From positions 62,001 through 126,000 of the forward strand of contig CANGYJ010000002.1 of NCBI GenBank assembly GCA_947458455.1: a stretch of 64,000 nucleotides of DNA, written 5' to 3'. The stretch comes from Verrucomicrobiaceae bacterium. Lineage in GTDB: Bacteria > Verrucomicrobiota > Verrucomicrobiia > Verrucomicrobiales > Verrucomicrobiaceae. Of this stretch, positions 26,286 through 36,619 are shown piece after piece. A program made the translations under genes and the position numbers. Below the pieces are notes generated by a model. It searched no databases. It saw only the letters and a program-made list of their open reading frames with translations, and was not told the origin of the DNA. The stretch's first letter is position 1. Each line of letters starts with the position of its first letter.

Positions 26286-27164
26286 ATGCCTTCCACACGC
26301 GACATCCGACGCCGAATCAAATCGGTCAAAAACACGGCCCAGATCACCAAGGCCATGCAGCTCGTCGCGGCCGCGAAGATGAAAAAAGCGCAGGACCAGG
26401 CCGCCAACGGTCGTCACTACGCCGAGATGCTGAACAAGATTCTCGTCAATCTGAAGGAGAAAGCCGAAGAAGGCCTCCACCCCTTCTTCAGCGAAGGAAA
26501 AGGCGGCAAAGTGCTCGTTTTGCTCGTCTCCAGTGACAAAGGCCTCTGCGGAGCCTTGAACACGAATCTCTTCAAAAAGCTCATCACGACCGATTTCGGC
26601 ACTGAAGACGTGGATTACGTCACCGTCGGCAAAAAAGGCGTCCAGGCCATCAACCGCCTCCGCCGCCACCTGCTGGCCGATTTCCCGATCAAAGACCCCG
26701 CCAAGTTCGCCGAGGTCCGTGGCGTGGGCCGCTTCCTCCAGGAAAAATTCCTTACAGGTGAGTACAAGAAGGTGCTCGTCGTCTTCAACAACTTCATCAA
26801 CACCGTCACCGTCGTCCCCACCGTCGAGCAGATCCTGCCCGTCAATCCGGTGACCCTCGGTGGCAAGCGTGACTTCGCCCCGCAGATCGAGACCGCGACC
26901 GCCACGACCGAGTACACCTTTGAGCCCAGCGCTGCGGTCGTCTTCGAGTCCGTGCTGCCGCAGTATGTGAACGACACCGTGTATCAAATGGTGCTCGAAT
27001 CCCGCGCCAGCGAGCACTCCAGCCGCATGGTGGCCATGAAAAACGCCACCGACAACGCCAAGCAGATGATCAAGGACCTCAGCCTCGAGTACAACAAGCT
27101 CCGCCAGGCCGCGATCACCAACGAACTCCTCGAAATCACGACAGCCAAGATGGCTCTGGAGTAA
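26286..27164 (+). CDS. atpG: ATP synthase F1 subunit gamma
   Basis: Central-stalk rotor subunit of 292 aa. The N-terminal helix is conserved (RDIRRRIKSVKNTAQITKAM), LVSSDKGLCGALNTNLF is present, and the C-terminal helix ends ITNELLEITTAKMALE. It lies between atpA and atpD in the usual order. Confidence 0.97.
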   Translation: MPSTRDIRRRIKSVKNTAQITKAMQLVAAAKMKKAQDQAANGRHYAEMLNKILVNLKEKAEEGLHPFFSEGKGGKVLVLLVSSDKGLCGALNTNLFKKLITTDFGTEDVDYVTVGKKGVQAINRLRRHLLADFPIKDPAKFAEVRGVGRFLQEKFLTGEYKKVLVVFNNFINTVTVVPTVEQILPVNPVTLGGKRDFAPQIETATATTEYTFEPSAAVVFESVLPQYVNDTVYQMVLESRASEHSSRMVAMKNATDNAKQMIKDLSLEYNKLRQAAITNELLEITTAKMALE

Positions 27165-28658
<1,494 letters not shown>

Positions 28659-28676
28659 GACCTTTTCGCTGCCCGA

Positions 28677-28802
28677 AAATGACGAAATCCGAATGACGAA
28701 TGACGAAAGAATGACCAAGTCCGAATTCTGCCGCTCACTTCGTCATTCCAGCCTCGCCATTTAGTCCTTCATTCGTCATTCTGATTTAGTCATTCGTCAT
28801 TC
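28677..28802. repeat. ATGACGAA-family inverted repeat between atpD and atpC
   Basis: AAATGACGAAATCCGAATGA and a following GAATGACGAA on the left face TTCATTCGTCATTC and a further TCATTCGTCATTC on the right, giving several alternative stems. It lies inside the operon, so it can form RNA hairpins between beta and epsilon coding regions. It ends only nine bases before the atpC ATG and may affect its translation. Confidence 0.85.
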
Positions 28803-28811
28803 TTCCCCACC

Positions 28812-29228
28812 ATGCCCCTTAAACTCGAAATCGTGACCCCAGAGGCCCGCATCTTTTCCGATGAGGTCGATACCGTCGTGCTTCCGGGTTACGAAGGCGA
28901 AATGGGCGTCCTCGCCGCGCATGCCAACCTCGTGACCACGCTGCTTCCTGGTGAGCTGCGCATCACCAAGGGCGGCAAAACGACCGAAATGGCCGTTGGC
29001 GAAGGTTTGGTCGAAGTCACCGGCTCCGTCACCCGCATCCTGACCGACATGGCCATCGATGCGGACAAGATCGACGAAAAAGCCGTCGAAGAAGCCCTTG
29101 CCCGCGCCCAAAAGTCCCTTGCCGACCTCAAACCCGGCGAGCAGCAGGAAGAAGTCGCCGTCGTCATGGCCGCCATTCAACGCGCCAGCGCCCAGCTCCA
29201 CCTCAAGCGCAAGCGCAAGACGGTTTAA
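28812..29228 (+). CDS. atpC: ATP synthase F1 subunit epsilon
   Basis: Regulatory/stalk subunit of 138 aa. The N-terminal beta-sandwich begins MPLKLEIVTPEARIFSDEVD, with LPGYEGEMGVLAAHANLVT as the family signature. A C-terminal two-helix part follows (residues 95-138). It closes the operon and is followed by a strong hairpin terminator. Confidence 0.96.
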   Translation: MPLKLEIVTPEARIFSDEVDTVVLPGYEGEMGVLAAHANLVTTLLPGELRITKGGKTTEMAVGEGLVEVTGSVTRILTDMAIDADKIDEKAVEEALARAQKSLADLKPGEQQEEVAVVMAAIQRASAQLHLKRKRKTV

Positions 29229-29254
29229 GCCGCGTCAACAACCTCAAATTTCCG

Positions 29255-29283
29255 AAGGGCAGCGCCACTACGCTGCCCTTTTT
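29255..29283 (+). terminator. Rho-independent terminator of the atp operon
   Basis: Perfect 10-bp stem AAGGGCAGCG / CGCTGCCCTT with loop CCACTA, followed by a short T run. It begins about 27 bp after the atpC stop. The convergent rluD gene lies just beyond, so the hairpin could work both ways. Confidence 0.85.
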
Positions 29284-29309
29284 GATAGGTGCGCCTTTCG
29301 AGAAGGCTC

Positions 29310-30224
29310 TCATATCCCCGCCACCTTCGTCCACGGCTCAAACTCCGGCGGGATGACGGCTTCAAAGCTCATCGGCTGATCGTGGATGGGATGCTGGAAG
29401 GCGAGTTTCCAAGCATGGAGCATCAGACGAGGTGTTGGCACCTTTTGACGCGAGGGATGGCCGTAGATGGGATCGCCGAGGATGGGATGGCCTAGGGCTT
29501 CCTTCATGTGGACGCGAATCTGATGCGTGCGGCCGGTGAGGAGGCGATTTTGAATGAGAGCACAGCTTTGATGCTCGCCGAGCATCGTCCATTCGGTGAC
29601 GGCTTCTTTGCCAGCACCATCGTAGAGGGTGGCCATGCGTTTGCGGTCCACCGGATGCCTGCCGAGCATGTTTTGAATGCGGCCGCTGCCTTCCTTCGGC
29701 ACGCCGTTGATGACGGCGAGGTAGATTTTCGAAAGCCGGCGCTCCGAAAAGGCTTCGGAGAGGCGACGGTGCGCGATGTCGTGCTTGGCGACGACCATGC
29801 AGCCGCTGGTGTCCTTATCGAGACGATGCACGATGCCGGGGCGCATCTCGCCGCCGATGCCGCTGAGGTCATCAATGTGATGCAGCAGGGCATTGACGAG
29901 CGTGCCATCGGGATTGCCCTCGGCGGGATGCACCACGAGGCCGGGTGGCTTGTCGATGACGACGATGTCGCTGTCCTCAAAGAGGATGGTGATGGGAATG
30001 TCCTGCGCTTTGACCTCCACGGGAACGACCTCCGGGATCGTGACGTGGATGGCATCTCCCTGCTTGAGGATGGCACCCGCTTTCACGGTGCGTCCGTTGA
30101 GGGTGATGTGACCTTCTTTGATGAGGTCCTGGAGCCGGGTGCGTGACAAATCTGGCAACCTTTGGGTGAGGTGCTTGTCGAGTCTCAGGCCATAGTCAGC
30201 AGCTTCAGTGACGGTCCAGTCCAT
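29310..30224 (-). CDS. rluD: 23S rRNA pseudouridine synthase RluD family
   Basis: RluA/RluD-type rRNA pseudouridine synthase of 304 aa. It has an N-terminal S4 domain (RLDKHLTQRLPDLSRTRLQD), the DKPPGLVVHP block, catalytic Asp in IVHRLDKDTSGCMVVAK (about residue 140), and LLTGRTHQIRVHM. Length and the S4 domain favour RluD over RluA. It is convergent with the atp operon. Confidence 0.92.
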   Translation of the reverse strand: MDWTVTEAADYGLRLDKHLTQRLPDLSRTRLQDLIKEGHITLNGRTVKAGAILKQGDAIHVTIPEVVPVEVKAQDIPITILFEDSDIVVIDKPPGLVVHPAEGNPDGTLVNALLHHIDDLSGIGGEMRPGIVHRLDKDTSGCMVVAKHDIAHRRLSEAFSERRLSKIYLAVINGVPKEGSGRIQNMLGRHPVDRKRMATLYDGAGKEAVTEWTMLGEHQSCALIQNRLLTGRTHQIRVHMKEALGHPILGDPIYGHPSRQKVPTPRLMLHAWKLAFQHPIHDQPMSFEAVIPPEFEPWTKVAGI

Positions 30225-30288
30225 ATCTCATACTCAATATTCAAATTAATTAGGCAATCTGTAATTTCTGGCATACAACCAGCGTCCC

Positions 30289-32754
30289 TTGGCGGCGTTA
30301 GGCCGTGAATCCAAAGTGACGATCTCCCCTCCAGAACAGACCTTTCTCAGCACCTGTCCCGTGTGTCAGGAGAAGATTGATGTCACCTCGCTGGAGCCAT
30401 TCACCAAGTTAAAATGTCCGTTTTGCGGCCAGATGGTGCGAGTGCGGCGTCGGTTCGACCATTTCATGATCGTGCGCCAGATCGGCGAGGGCGGCATGAG
30501 CCGCGTGTTCGAGGCGGAGGACGAGACGCTCGGCCGCCGGGTGGCGCTGAAAATCCTCAACCGCACCTACAGCCGGGATGAGGCTCGTTTGGCTCAGTTT
30601 CGCCAGGAGGCGCTCATCACCGCCAGCATCACGCACCCGAACGTCATCAAGCTCTACTCCGTGGGTTACGACCAAGGTTACTTTTACCTCGCCATGGAGC
30701 TCGTGGGCGGCGGCAGCCTCGAGCAGCGCATCCGGCGTGAGGACAAGCTGACGGAGGGCGATGCCCTGCGCATCGGCCACGAGGTCGCCGAAGGCCTGCG
30801 GGCCGCGCAGCATCAAGGGCTGATCCATCGCGATGTGAAGCCTGCGAACATCCTTTTCACCGAAACGGGCACCGCCAAGGTCGTGGACTTCGGTCTCGCT
30901 CTCTTCACCGCTCGCGGCCCGGATCGCAGCACCGAGATCTGGGCGACGCCCTACTATGTGGCTCCAGAAAAGATCCTCCAAAACGAGGAGGACTACCGCA
31001 GCGACATTTTCAGCCTCGGCGCCACGCTTTTCCACGCCCTCACCGGTTCGCCGCCGCATCAGGTGGACACGCACGCCATTGAAGAGCTGCGCCGCATCAA
31101 AAGCCGCCGCGTCACCCTCGGCGATAGCGGCCTGCGCTTTGCGGCCCGCACGGAGCATGTCATCAACCACATGCTCAGCTTCAAGCCCGAGGACCGCTTC
31201 TCGAACTACGATGAAGTCGTCGAAGAGCTGCGCCTCGCGGATGGTTTGCTGAATCAAACGGGCATCCGCCGCCGCCTCATCTCGCGTCGTGCCCGCCTCA
31301 TCGGCACCGTGGCGGCCTCCATCATGCTGGCCTTCCTCGTGGGATGGCTGCTCGGCGAAGGAAGGCAGCGCAGCACCACGAAAAACATCGCGCGGCAGCT
31401 CACCACCAACGAACCAGGCTCACTTGCTGGCGATGGCGTCACGGTCGAGGCTGGTAGCAAGAAGACCGTCACCGAAAAATTCCTCGAAGCCCGCCAGCAG
31501 ATGCTCGGCGAGCGCCATTTCGCCGAGGCGCGGCATCAGTTTGAACGCATCGCGGATTCCAGAGACACGCGACAGCCCACGCAGTGCTGGGCTCGCTTCA
31601 ATGCGGCGCTTTGTGCCCTCATGCTTGGTGATCGAAAGAGAGCCGAGGAAGCCTTCCACGACCTCGCTATCAAAGGCGCGGAGAAGGACACGCTCGCTGC
31701 GGTGAATGGCCTCGGCAACTTCTTTGCCACCGTCGGCCAGCGCATGGGAAAAGGCCTCGGCCTCGGCACGCCGCAGGCGAAACTCGGCTACAAAACCACC
31801 AACGAAGAACTGCTCGGCTACCTCGCCCAAGGCCTCGCCGAATGGCATTTCGGGGATGCCGAGGCTGGCGCACGCGAATTGGAGTTTTTCCAATCCAGCC
31901 TCGCGGAGCTCAAACAAGCCTCCGCCGCTTCCGCCACGGCTTCGAGCGATTGGGTGGCGCTGTACCGCGTGCTCGTCGATTTCTACAAGGCCGATTTCCA
32001 TCTCCTGCGCACCGCATTGAAGCAGCGCAAAGTGAACACGCTCGATGAACTCCGCGCCGCTCTCGCCGAGGTGCAGCAGACGCGGGAGAAGATCAAATCC
32101 AGCGGTGCCTTCCGCACCAGCATTGAGCAGATGGAGGCCGGCCTGAAGCGTGAACTCGCCCGTGTGCGGCTCGACGAGCAGACCAAGCAACGCCGTGAGG
32201 AAGAAACCCGCCGCAAGGCCGATCTCGCCCAGCTCGCCGAGGTCACCGCACTGCTGCCCTCACTCGTGCATGGCTTCGATTACTCACGCGCCATCGATCT
32301 GCTCACCGGTCTGCGCTTTGAAAGCATCGACGTACGCACCGCCGTCGAAGGCCGCCTCTACCTCTACACCTCCGCCCGCGATTTCACCAAGCAGCTCCAG
32401 CTCGATCTCATTGCCAAAGGCTGGACCGGCACGCTCACGCAGCGCAGCGGCGTCACGCTCACCGGCACCGCGAGCCTCGCCGCGCTCGGCGGCGATCTTC
32501 AAATCAAAGTCGATGGCGGCACGCTCACCATTCCCTTCGATTCCATCGCTCCCCAAAGCCTCATCGAGATGGCGCAGAGCTTCACCACGCAGATCACCGA
32601 CTCCACGAATTTCTACAACCGTCAGGAACTCGCCGCCGTCTTCGCCCGCGCCGCAGGCCTGGATCAACTTTCGACCACTCTCGCCGCCCAGCTCATGGAA
32701 GAGAACCGCCCCTTCCGCTCCCGCTGGATGAAGGTGATGGAAGCAGGGATTTGA
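30289..32754 (+). CDS. Membrane-spanning serine/threonine protein kinase with zinc-ribbon N-terminus
   Basis: Hanks-type kinase of 821 aa. A small zinc-ribbon (CPVC then CPFC, about residues 24-47) precedes the kinase domain. That domain has G-loop GEGGMSRVF, ATP-binding Lys in VALKIL, catalytic HRDVKPANIL, DFG and APEKIL. One membrane helix follows (LIGTVAASIMLAFLVGWLLG, about residues 340-360). The C-terminal ~450 residues would be outside the membrane and look helical, with Arg/Glu-rich coiled-coil sequence near QTKQRREEETRRKADL. The start is uncertain: TTG at 30289 or GTG seven codons later, both just before the Cys pairs. Substrates are unknown. Confidence 0.88.
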   Translation: MAALGRESKVTISPPEQTFLSTCPVCQEKIDVTSLEPFTKLKCPFCGQMVRVRRRFDHFMIVRQIGEGGMSRVFEAEDETLGRRVALKILNRTYSRDEARLAQFRQEALITASITHPNVIKLYSVGYDQGYFYLAMELVGGGSLEQRIRREDKLTEGDALRIGHEVAEGLRAAQHQGLIHRDVKPANILFTETGTAKVVDFGLALFTARGPDRSTEIWATPYYVAPEKILQNEEDYRSDIFSLGATLFHALTGSPPHQVDTHAIEELRRIKSRRVTLGDSGLRFAARTEHVINHMLSFKPEDRFSNYDEVVEELRLADGLLNQTGIRRRLISRRARLIGTVAASIMLAFLVGWLLGEGRQRSTTKNIARQLTTNEPGSLAGDGVTVEAGSKKTVTEKFLEARQQMLGERHFAEARHQFERIADSRDTRQPTQCWARFNAALCALMLGDRKRAEEAFHDLAIKGAEKDTLAAVNGLGNFFATVGQRMGKGLGLGTPQAKLGYKTTNEELLGYLAQGLAEWHFGDAEAGARELEFFQSSLAELKQASAASATASSDWVALYRVLVDFYKADFHLLRTALKQRKVNTLDELRAALAEVQQTREKIKSSGAFRTSIEQMEAGLKRELARVRLDEQTKQRREEETRRKADLAQLAEVTALLPSLVHGFDYSRAIDLLTGLRFESIDVRTAVEGRLYLYTSARDFTKQLQLDLIAKGWTGTLTQRSGVTLTGTASLAALGGDLQIKVDGGTLTIPFDSIAPQSLIEMAQSFTTQITDSTNFYNRQELAAVFARAAGLDQLSTTLAAQLMEENRPFRSRWMKVMEAGI

Positions 32755-32778
32755 GTTGCTGCGCTCCGCAGGCAGCAA

Positions 32779-32809
32779 AAAGGCGCAGAACTCATCGTCC
32801 TGCGCCTTT
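32779..32809. terminator. Bidirectional hairpin terminator
   Basis: AAAGGCGCAG / CTGCGCCTTT form a perfect 10-bp stem with an 11-nt loop between the convergent kinase and DUF5069 genes. A-runs on one side and T-runs on the other allow termination in both directions. Confidence 0.8.
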
Positions 32810-32829
32810 CGTTGTCGTTAGCCAAAGAC

Positions 32830-33273
32830 TTACGCCTTGATCTCCTGCGCCCAGAAGATGTGCCAGTCGTCGAGGTTGTTCAGATCCACGGCACCGGGGT
32901 TCACGCTGCCGTCGTCGGCGAGGCCATCGGCGTCGAGGATGCCTTTGCGCACGTCGTCACCGTGGATGTAGCCACGGATGGCGGCGTTGTGCTTGTAGAT
33001 GCTGGCCTTGGTGAGGATCACACCGGGCTGCGCCTTGATCCAGGATTCGAGCTGCGGGTAGCTCGGCTTCGTGGCGATGAAGGTCTTGAAGGTATCGATG
33101 TTGATGCCCAGCGCGTCGAGCGTCATCTGGTCATAACCGCAGCCGATGCCGGGATAGTCAGCGTGGAGCTTGCCAGCATCGGCCAGGGAGGCCTTCTGCC
33201 AGAGGCGGGGAAGATGGAGGACGCCGAGGGGGCCGGCGATGCCGGAACTGATGAGAGGAACAATCTGGCTCAT
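32830..33273 (-). CDS. DUF5069 family protein
   Basis: 147-aa soluble protein from the ATG at 33273 (MSQIVPLISSGIAGPLGVLH). An in-frame extension to 33363 runs into palindromic intergenic sequence. LHADYPGIGCGYDQMTLDAL and the closing DLNNLDDWHIFW match my memory of DUF5069, a family common in Verrucomicrobia. Function unknown. It is convergent with the kinase. Confidence 0.8.
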   Translation of the reverse strand: MSQIVPLISSGIAGPLGVLHLPRLWQKASLADAGKLHADYPGIGCGYDQMTLDALGINIDTFKTFIATKPSYPQLESWIKAQPGVILTKASIYKHNAAIRGYIHGDDVRKGILDADGLADDGSVNPGAVDLNNLDDWHIFWAQEIKA

Positions 33274-33398
33274 GATGGGATGTGGGTTGGTTTGATGAAT
33301 CGCGTTCGCCGTGACGAACGAAGACTCGACTTTGACGAGTCCGCTACGACGCGGCAAGAACAAACGCTTCCCTCCTGTTTTCTCGATCCTCCCTTTTC

Positions 33399-36300
33399 AT
33401 GAAAAAACCCTCGCTCATCGCCCTCGCGGCGCTGCTGGCCCTGCCATGCGCTGCCGCGGAGAAAAAAGCTGCCGCCAAGCCCGCGCCCAAGTCCGCTCTG
33501 GAACTCCACAAATGGTCTGGCGATCTCAACGTGCCTGATCCCGTGGCCGTCACGACGGATGAAAAGGGCCGCGTCTATGTCGCCGCCACCACACGGCGCA
33601 AAGTGGCCGATCTCGACATCCGCGAGCACTCGATGTGGATCGCCGATGACGTCTCATTGACCAGCGTGGAGGAAAAGGAAGCCTTCCTGAAACGCGAACT
33701 CGCTCCCGGCAAACTGCGCCTCCCACGCGGCGGACTCAAAGATCACAACAAAGACGGCTCCATCGACTGGAAGGACCTCACCGTGCACAGCGAGCGCATC
33801 TACCAGCTCCGCGATACCGATGGCGACGGCACCGCCGACCAGATGACGACCTTCGCCGAGGGCTTCAACAGCGTCGTCACCGGCATCGCGGCGGGCATTT
33901 TGTATCATGACGGCTGGGTTTACGTCACCGTCGCACCGGATCTCGTGCGCCTGCGAGACACGAATGACGACGGCGTCGCCGATGAGCGTGAAGTCGTCGC
34001 GCATGGCTTTGGCATGCACATCGCGTATGCCGGGCATGACATGCACGGCCCGCGCATCGGGCCGGATGGCCGCATCTACTGGAGCATCGGCGACAAAGGC
34101 GTGAACGTGACGAGCAAGGAAGGCGTGAAGTGGTTTTACCCGCACGAAGGCTGCGTCCTGCGCTGCGAGCCGGACGGCAGCGGCTTCGAGGTCTTCGCGC
34201 ATGGCCTGCGCAACATCCAGGAGATCGCCTTCGACGACTTTGGCAATCTTTTCGGCGTGGACAACGACGCCGACCTCCCCGGCGAAAAAGAACGCCTCGT
34301 GTACATCACCGAGCGCAGCGACTCCGGCTGGCGCTGCGGCCATCAGTATCAAAAAGAGAAGAGCCGCTGGATGCTCGAAGGCCTGTGGAAGCCCGCGCAT
34401 GCCACGCAGCCGCTTTTCATCACCCCGCCGCTGCAAAACTACTCGAACGGCCCCGCTGGTTTCGCGCACGAGCCAGGCACCGCGCTCGGCGCTTCACTGC
34501 GCGGGCATTTCATCCTCGATCAATTCCCCAGCGGCGTCATGACGGCGTTTCAGCTCGCTCCGAGCGGCGCTTCGTTCGTCATGAAAAACGAACGCGTTAT
34601 CCACACCGGCCTCATGGGCATCGGCATGGCCTTCGCCAACAACGGCGGCCTCTTCATCGCCGATTGGGTCGGCGGCTATCCGCTCGATGAACTCGGCCAC
34701 ATCTGGCTCGCCGACGATCCCACCGGCCAAAACAGCCCCGAGCGTCAAGAGACCGCCAAACTCCTCGCCAATCCTCATCAGACGAATCCGTCTCATCTGT
34801 CGCATGCGGACCAACGCGTCCGTTTGCAGGCTCAATTCGCCTTGGTGAAAAACGGGGACTTCAAAACCCTCGAAGCTATCGCCAGCGACAAGAAAGCCGC
34901 TCAACTCGCCCGCATCCACGCCATCTGGGGCCTCGGCCAAGGTCTCCGCGCCAAGAAGATCGAAGCCGCCACATTAACCAAACTCCTCACCGACTCCGAT
35001 CCCGAAATCCTCACCCAAACCGCCAAAGTCCTCGGCGACGGCACCACTCGCGATCCCGCACTCATCTCACTTCTCACTTCGAACATCTCACGAGTCCGTT
35101 TCCACACCGCCATCGCCCTCGGCAAACTCCAAGACCCCGCCGCCACGCCCAAACTGCTCCAACTCGCCGCGAAGGAGCAAAACGATCCCTTCATGCGCCA
35201 CGCCATCGTCACCGGCCTCGCGGGCTGCGCCGATGCCAAGGTGCTCGTGAAGGACAAAAGCCTCTGCAACCTCCTCGCCCTCGCCCGGCAGCGCTTGCCA
35301 AAGGTCGCCGAGTTTCTCACCAAATTCCCCGACGAAGCCGAGCGCGCCATTCACGACGACGCCGGCATCCCGGAGGCTCTTCCCGCCCTCACCACGCGAC
35401 ACTCGCGTCGAGGGCTGAATGCCTGTTTGCGCCTCGGCATCGCCGAACCGCTCATCCAGGCCGCTTTGAAGCCCTCCGCACTGCAAAGCGAGGCGCTCGA
35501 CCTCCTGCTCGTCTTCACCCATCCGCCGCGCCTCGACCGCATCGATGGCCACGCGCATGAAAACGCCCCGCGCGATGCCAAAGCCTTCGCCGCGCTCGTC
35601 CAGTCGCGTCTCGACTCGCTGCTCGACCTCACCGACGGCCAGCTCAAAGCCAAAGCCGTCGAGTTGCTCATGCAGCTCCAGCTTCGCGTCGAGCCCGCCG
35701 TGCTCCAGGGCATCGTCGCCGATGCGAAAGCCCGCAGCAGCCTCCGCGCCGGTGCCTTGAAGATGCTCGCCAGCACCGGCGACTTCGGACCTTCGCTCGA
35801 TCTCGCCTTGGATAAAAAATCCCCCGCCGAACTCCGCCGCGAAGCCCTCAAGCAGCTCTTCGCCCATCAGCCCGACCGCGCCATCGCCGCTGCCGCCACC
35901 GCGTTGAAGGAAGCCGATACCACCACCAAGCAACTCGCCCTCTCGCTGCTCGCCGCCTCCAAAGACGACAGCGTCATCACCGAATGGCTCGACCTCCTCG
36001 CGCAAAACAAAGCCCCCGCTGCCATCCAGCTCGACATCCTCGAAGCCGCCGCCACCCGCGAAAGCCTCAAACCCAAGCTCGCCACCCTCCAAACTCAAAA
36101 CACCGAACTCCTCGAAGGCGGCGATGTCACTCGCGGTCGCGACCTCGTCACCAATCACCTCGGTGCCAACTGCATCGCCTGCCACACCGTCGAGGCCAAA
36201 GAAGGCAGCCAGGTCGGCCCGAATTTGAAAACCATCGGCAGCACCAAAGATCGAAAATACCTCCTCGAATCCCTTTTGAACCCGCTCGCCGTCGTCGCCC

Positions 36301-36548
36301 CCGGTTATGGCCTCGTTTCCATCACCCTCAAGAACGGCAAAAGCCTCTCCGGTGCCCTCGACAAAGAAGACGCCACCCAAATCATCCTCCGCTCCCCCGA
36401 CGGCAAAACGCAAAAGGTTCCCCGCGCACAAATCGCCACCTCCACCCCACCCATCAGCGTCATGCCCCCCATGCTCGGCATCCTCACCAAAACGGAGATC
36501 CGCGATGTGGTGGCTTACTTGGCGAGCTTGAAGGCGAAGAAGAAGTGA
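33399..36548 (+). CDS. PVC-type membrane-bound dehydrogenase/cytochrome c protein
   Basis: Secreted 1049-aa protein of the type found in Planctomycetes and Verrucomicrobia. The signal peptide is MKKPSLIALAALLALPCAAA. It contains a beta-propeller dehydrogenase-like domain (about 40-430, VPDPVAVTTDEKGRVYVAAT and GHDMHGPRIGPDGRIYWSIG), a HEAT-like helical repeat region (about 450-900), and a C-terminal cytochrome c domain with CIACH near residue 926. The tail PPISVMPPMLGILTKTEIRD is typical. The likely role is periplasmic sugar or alcohol oxidation, but the substrate is unknown. A short repeat appears to be inserted in frame at 34777-34822, and its 3' end is duplicated 1.8 kb downstream. Confidence 0.9.
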   Translation: MKKPSLIALAALLALPCAAAEKKAAAKPAPKSALELHKWSGDLNVPDPVAVTTDEKGRVYVAATTRRKVADLDIREHSMWIADDVSLTSVEEKEAFLKRELAPGKLRLPRGGLKDHNKDGSIDWKDLTVHSERIYQLRDTDGDGTADQMTTFAEGFNSVVTGIAAGILYHDGWVYVTVAPDLVRLRDTNDDGVADEREVVAHGFGMHIAYAGHDMHGPRIGPDGRIYWSIGDKGVNVTSKEGVKWFYPHEGCVLRCEPDGSGFEVFAHGLRNIQEIAFDDFGNLFGVDNDADLPGEKERLVYITERSDSGWRCGHQYQKEKSRWMLEGLWKPAHATQPLFITPPLQNYSNGPAGFAHEPGTALGASLRGHFILDQFPSGVMTAFQLAPSGASFVMKNERVIHTGLMGIGMAFANNGGLFIADWVGGYPLDELGHIWLADDPTGQNSPERQETAKLLANPHQTNPSHLSHADQRVRLQAQFALVKNGDFKTLEAIASDKKAAQLARIHAIWGLGQGLRAKKIEAATLTKLLTDSDPEILTQTAKVLGDGTTRDPALISLLTSNISRVRFHTAIALGKLQDPAATPKLLQLAAKEQNDPFMRHAIVTGLAGCADAKVLVKDKSLCNLLALARQRLPKVAEFLTKFPDEAERAIHDDAGIPEALPALTTRHSRRGLNACLRLGIAEPLIQAALKPSALQSEALDLLLVFTHPPRLDRIDGHAHENAPRDAKAFAALVQSRLDSLLDLTDGQLKAKAVELLMQLQLRVEPAVLQGIVADAKARSSLRAGALKMLASTGDFGPSLDLALDKKSPAELRREALKQLFAHQPDRAIAAAATALKEADTTTKQLALSLLAASKDDSVITEWLDLLAQNKAPAAIQLDILEAAATRESLKPKLATLQTQNTELLEGGDVTRGRDLVTNHLGANCIACHTVEAKEGSQVGPNLKTIGSTKDRKYLLESLLNPLAVVAPGYGLVSITLKNGKSLSGALDKEDATQIILRSPDGKTQKVPRAQIATSTPPISVMPPMLGILTKTEIRDVVAYLASLKAKKK
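34777..34822. repeat. GGACGAGTC-family repeat inside coding sequence
   Basis: CATCAGACGAATCCGTCTC followed by ATCTGTCGCATGCGG resembles the repeats at 10929-10973 and 38349-38395. It encodes NPHQTNPSHLSHA between LLA and DQRVRLQAQF, where related proteins run on without the insert (family memory). The insert keeps the frame. Confidence 0.45.
36446..36544. repeat. Direct repeat, copy 1 (3' end of the PVC cytochrome gene)
   Basis: These 99 bases encode the last 33 or so residues of the upstream gene. They reappear at 38243-38340 with about ten substitutions and one missing C. The two copies flank the DUF1963-parDE segment. Confidence 0.9.
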
Positions 36549-36619
36549 GGTCTCACACCCAAGTATCGTCTGACAAATGCTTTCAACTATCGACTCCCGC
36601 CTCCTTCATGCTTCACTGC

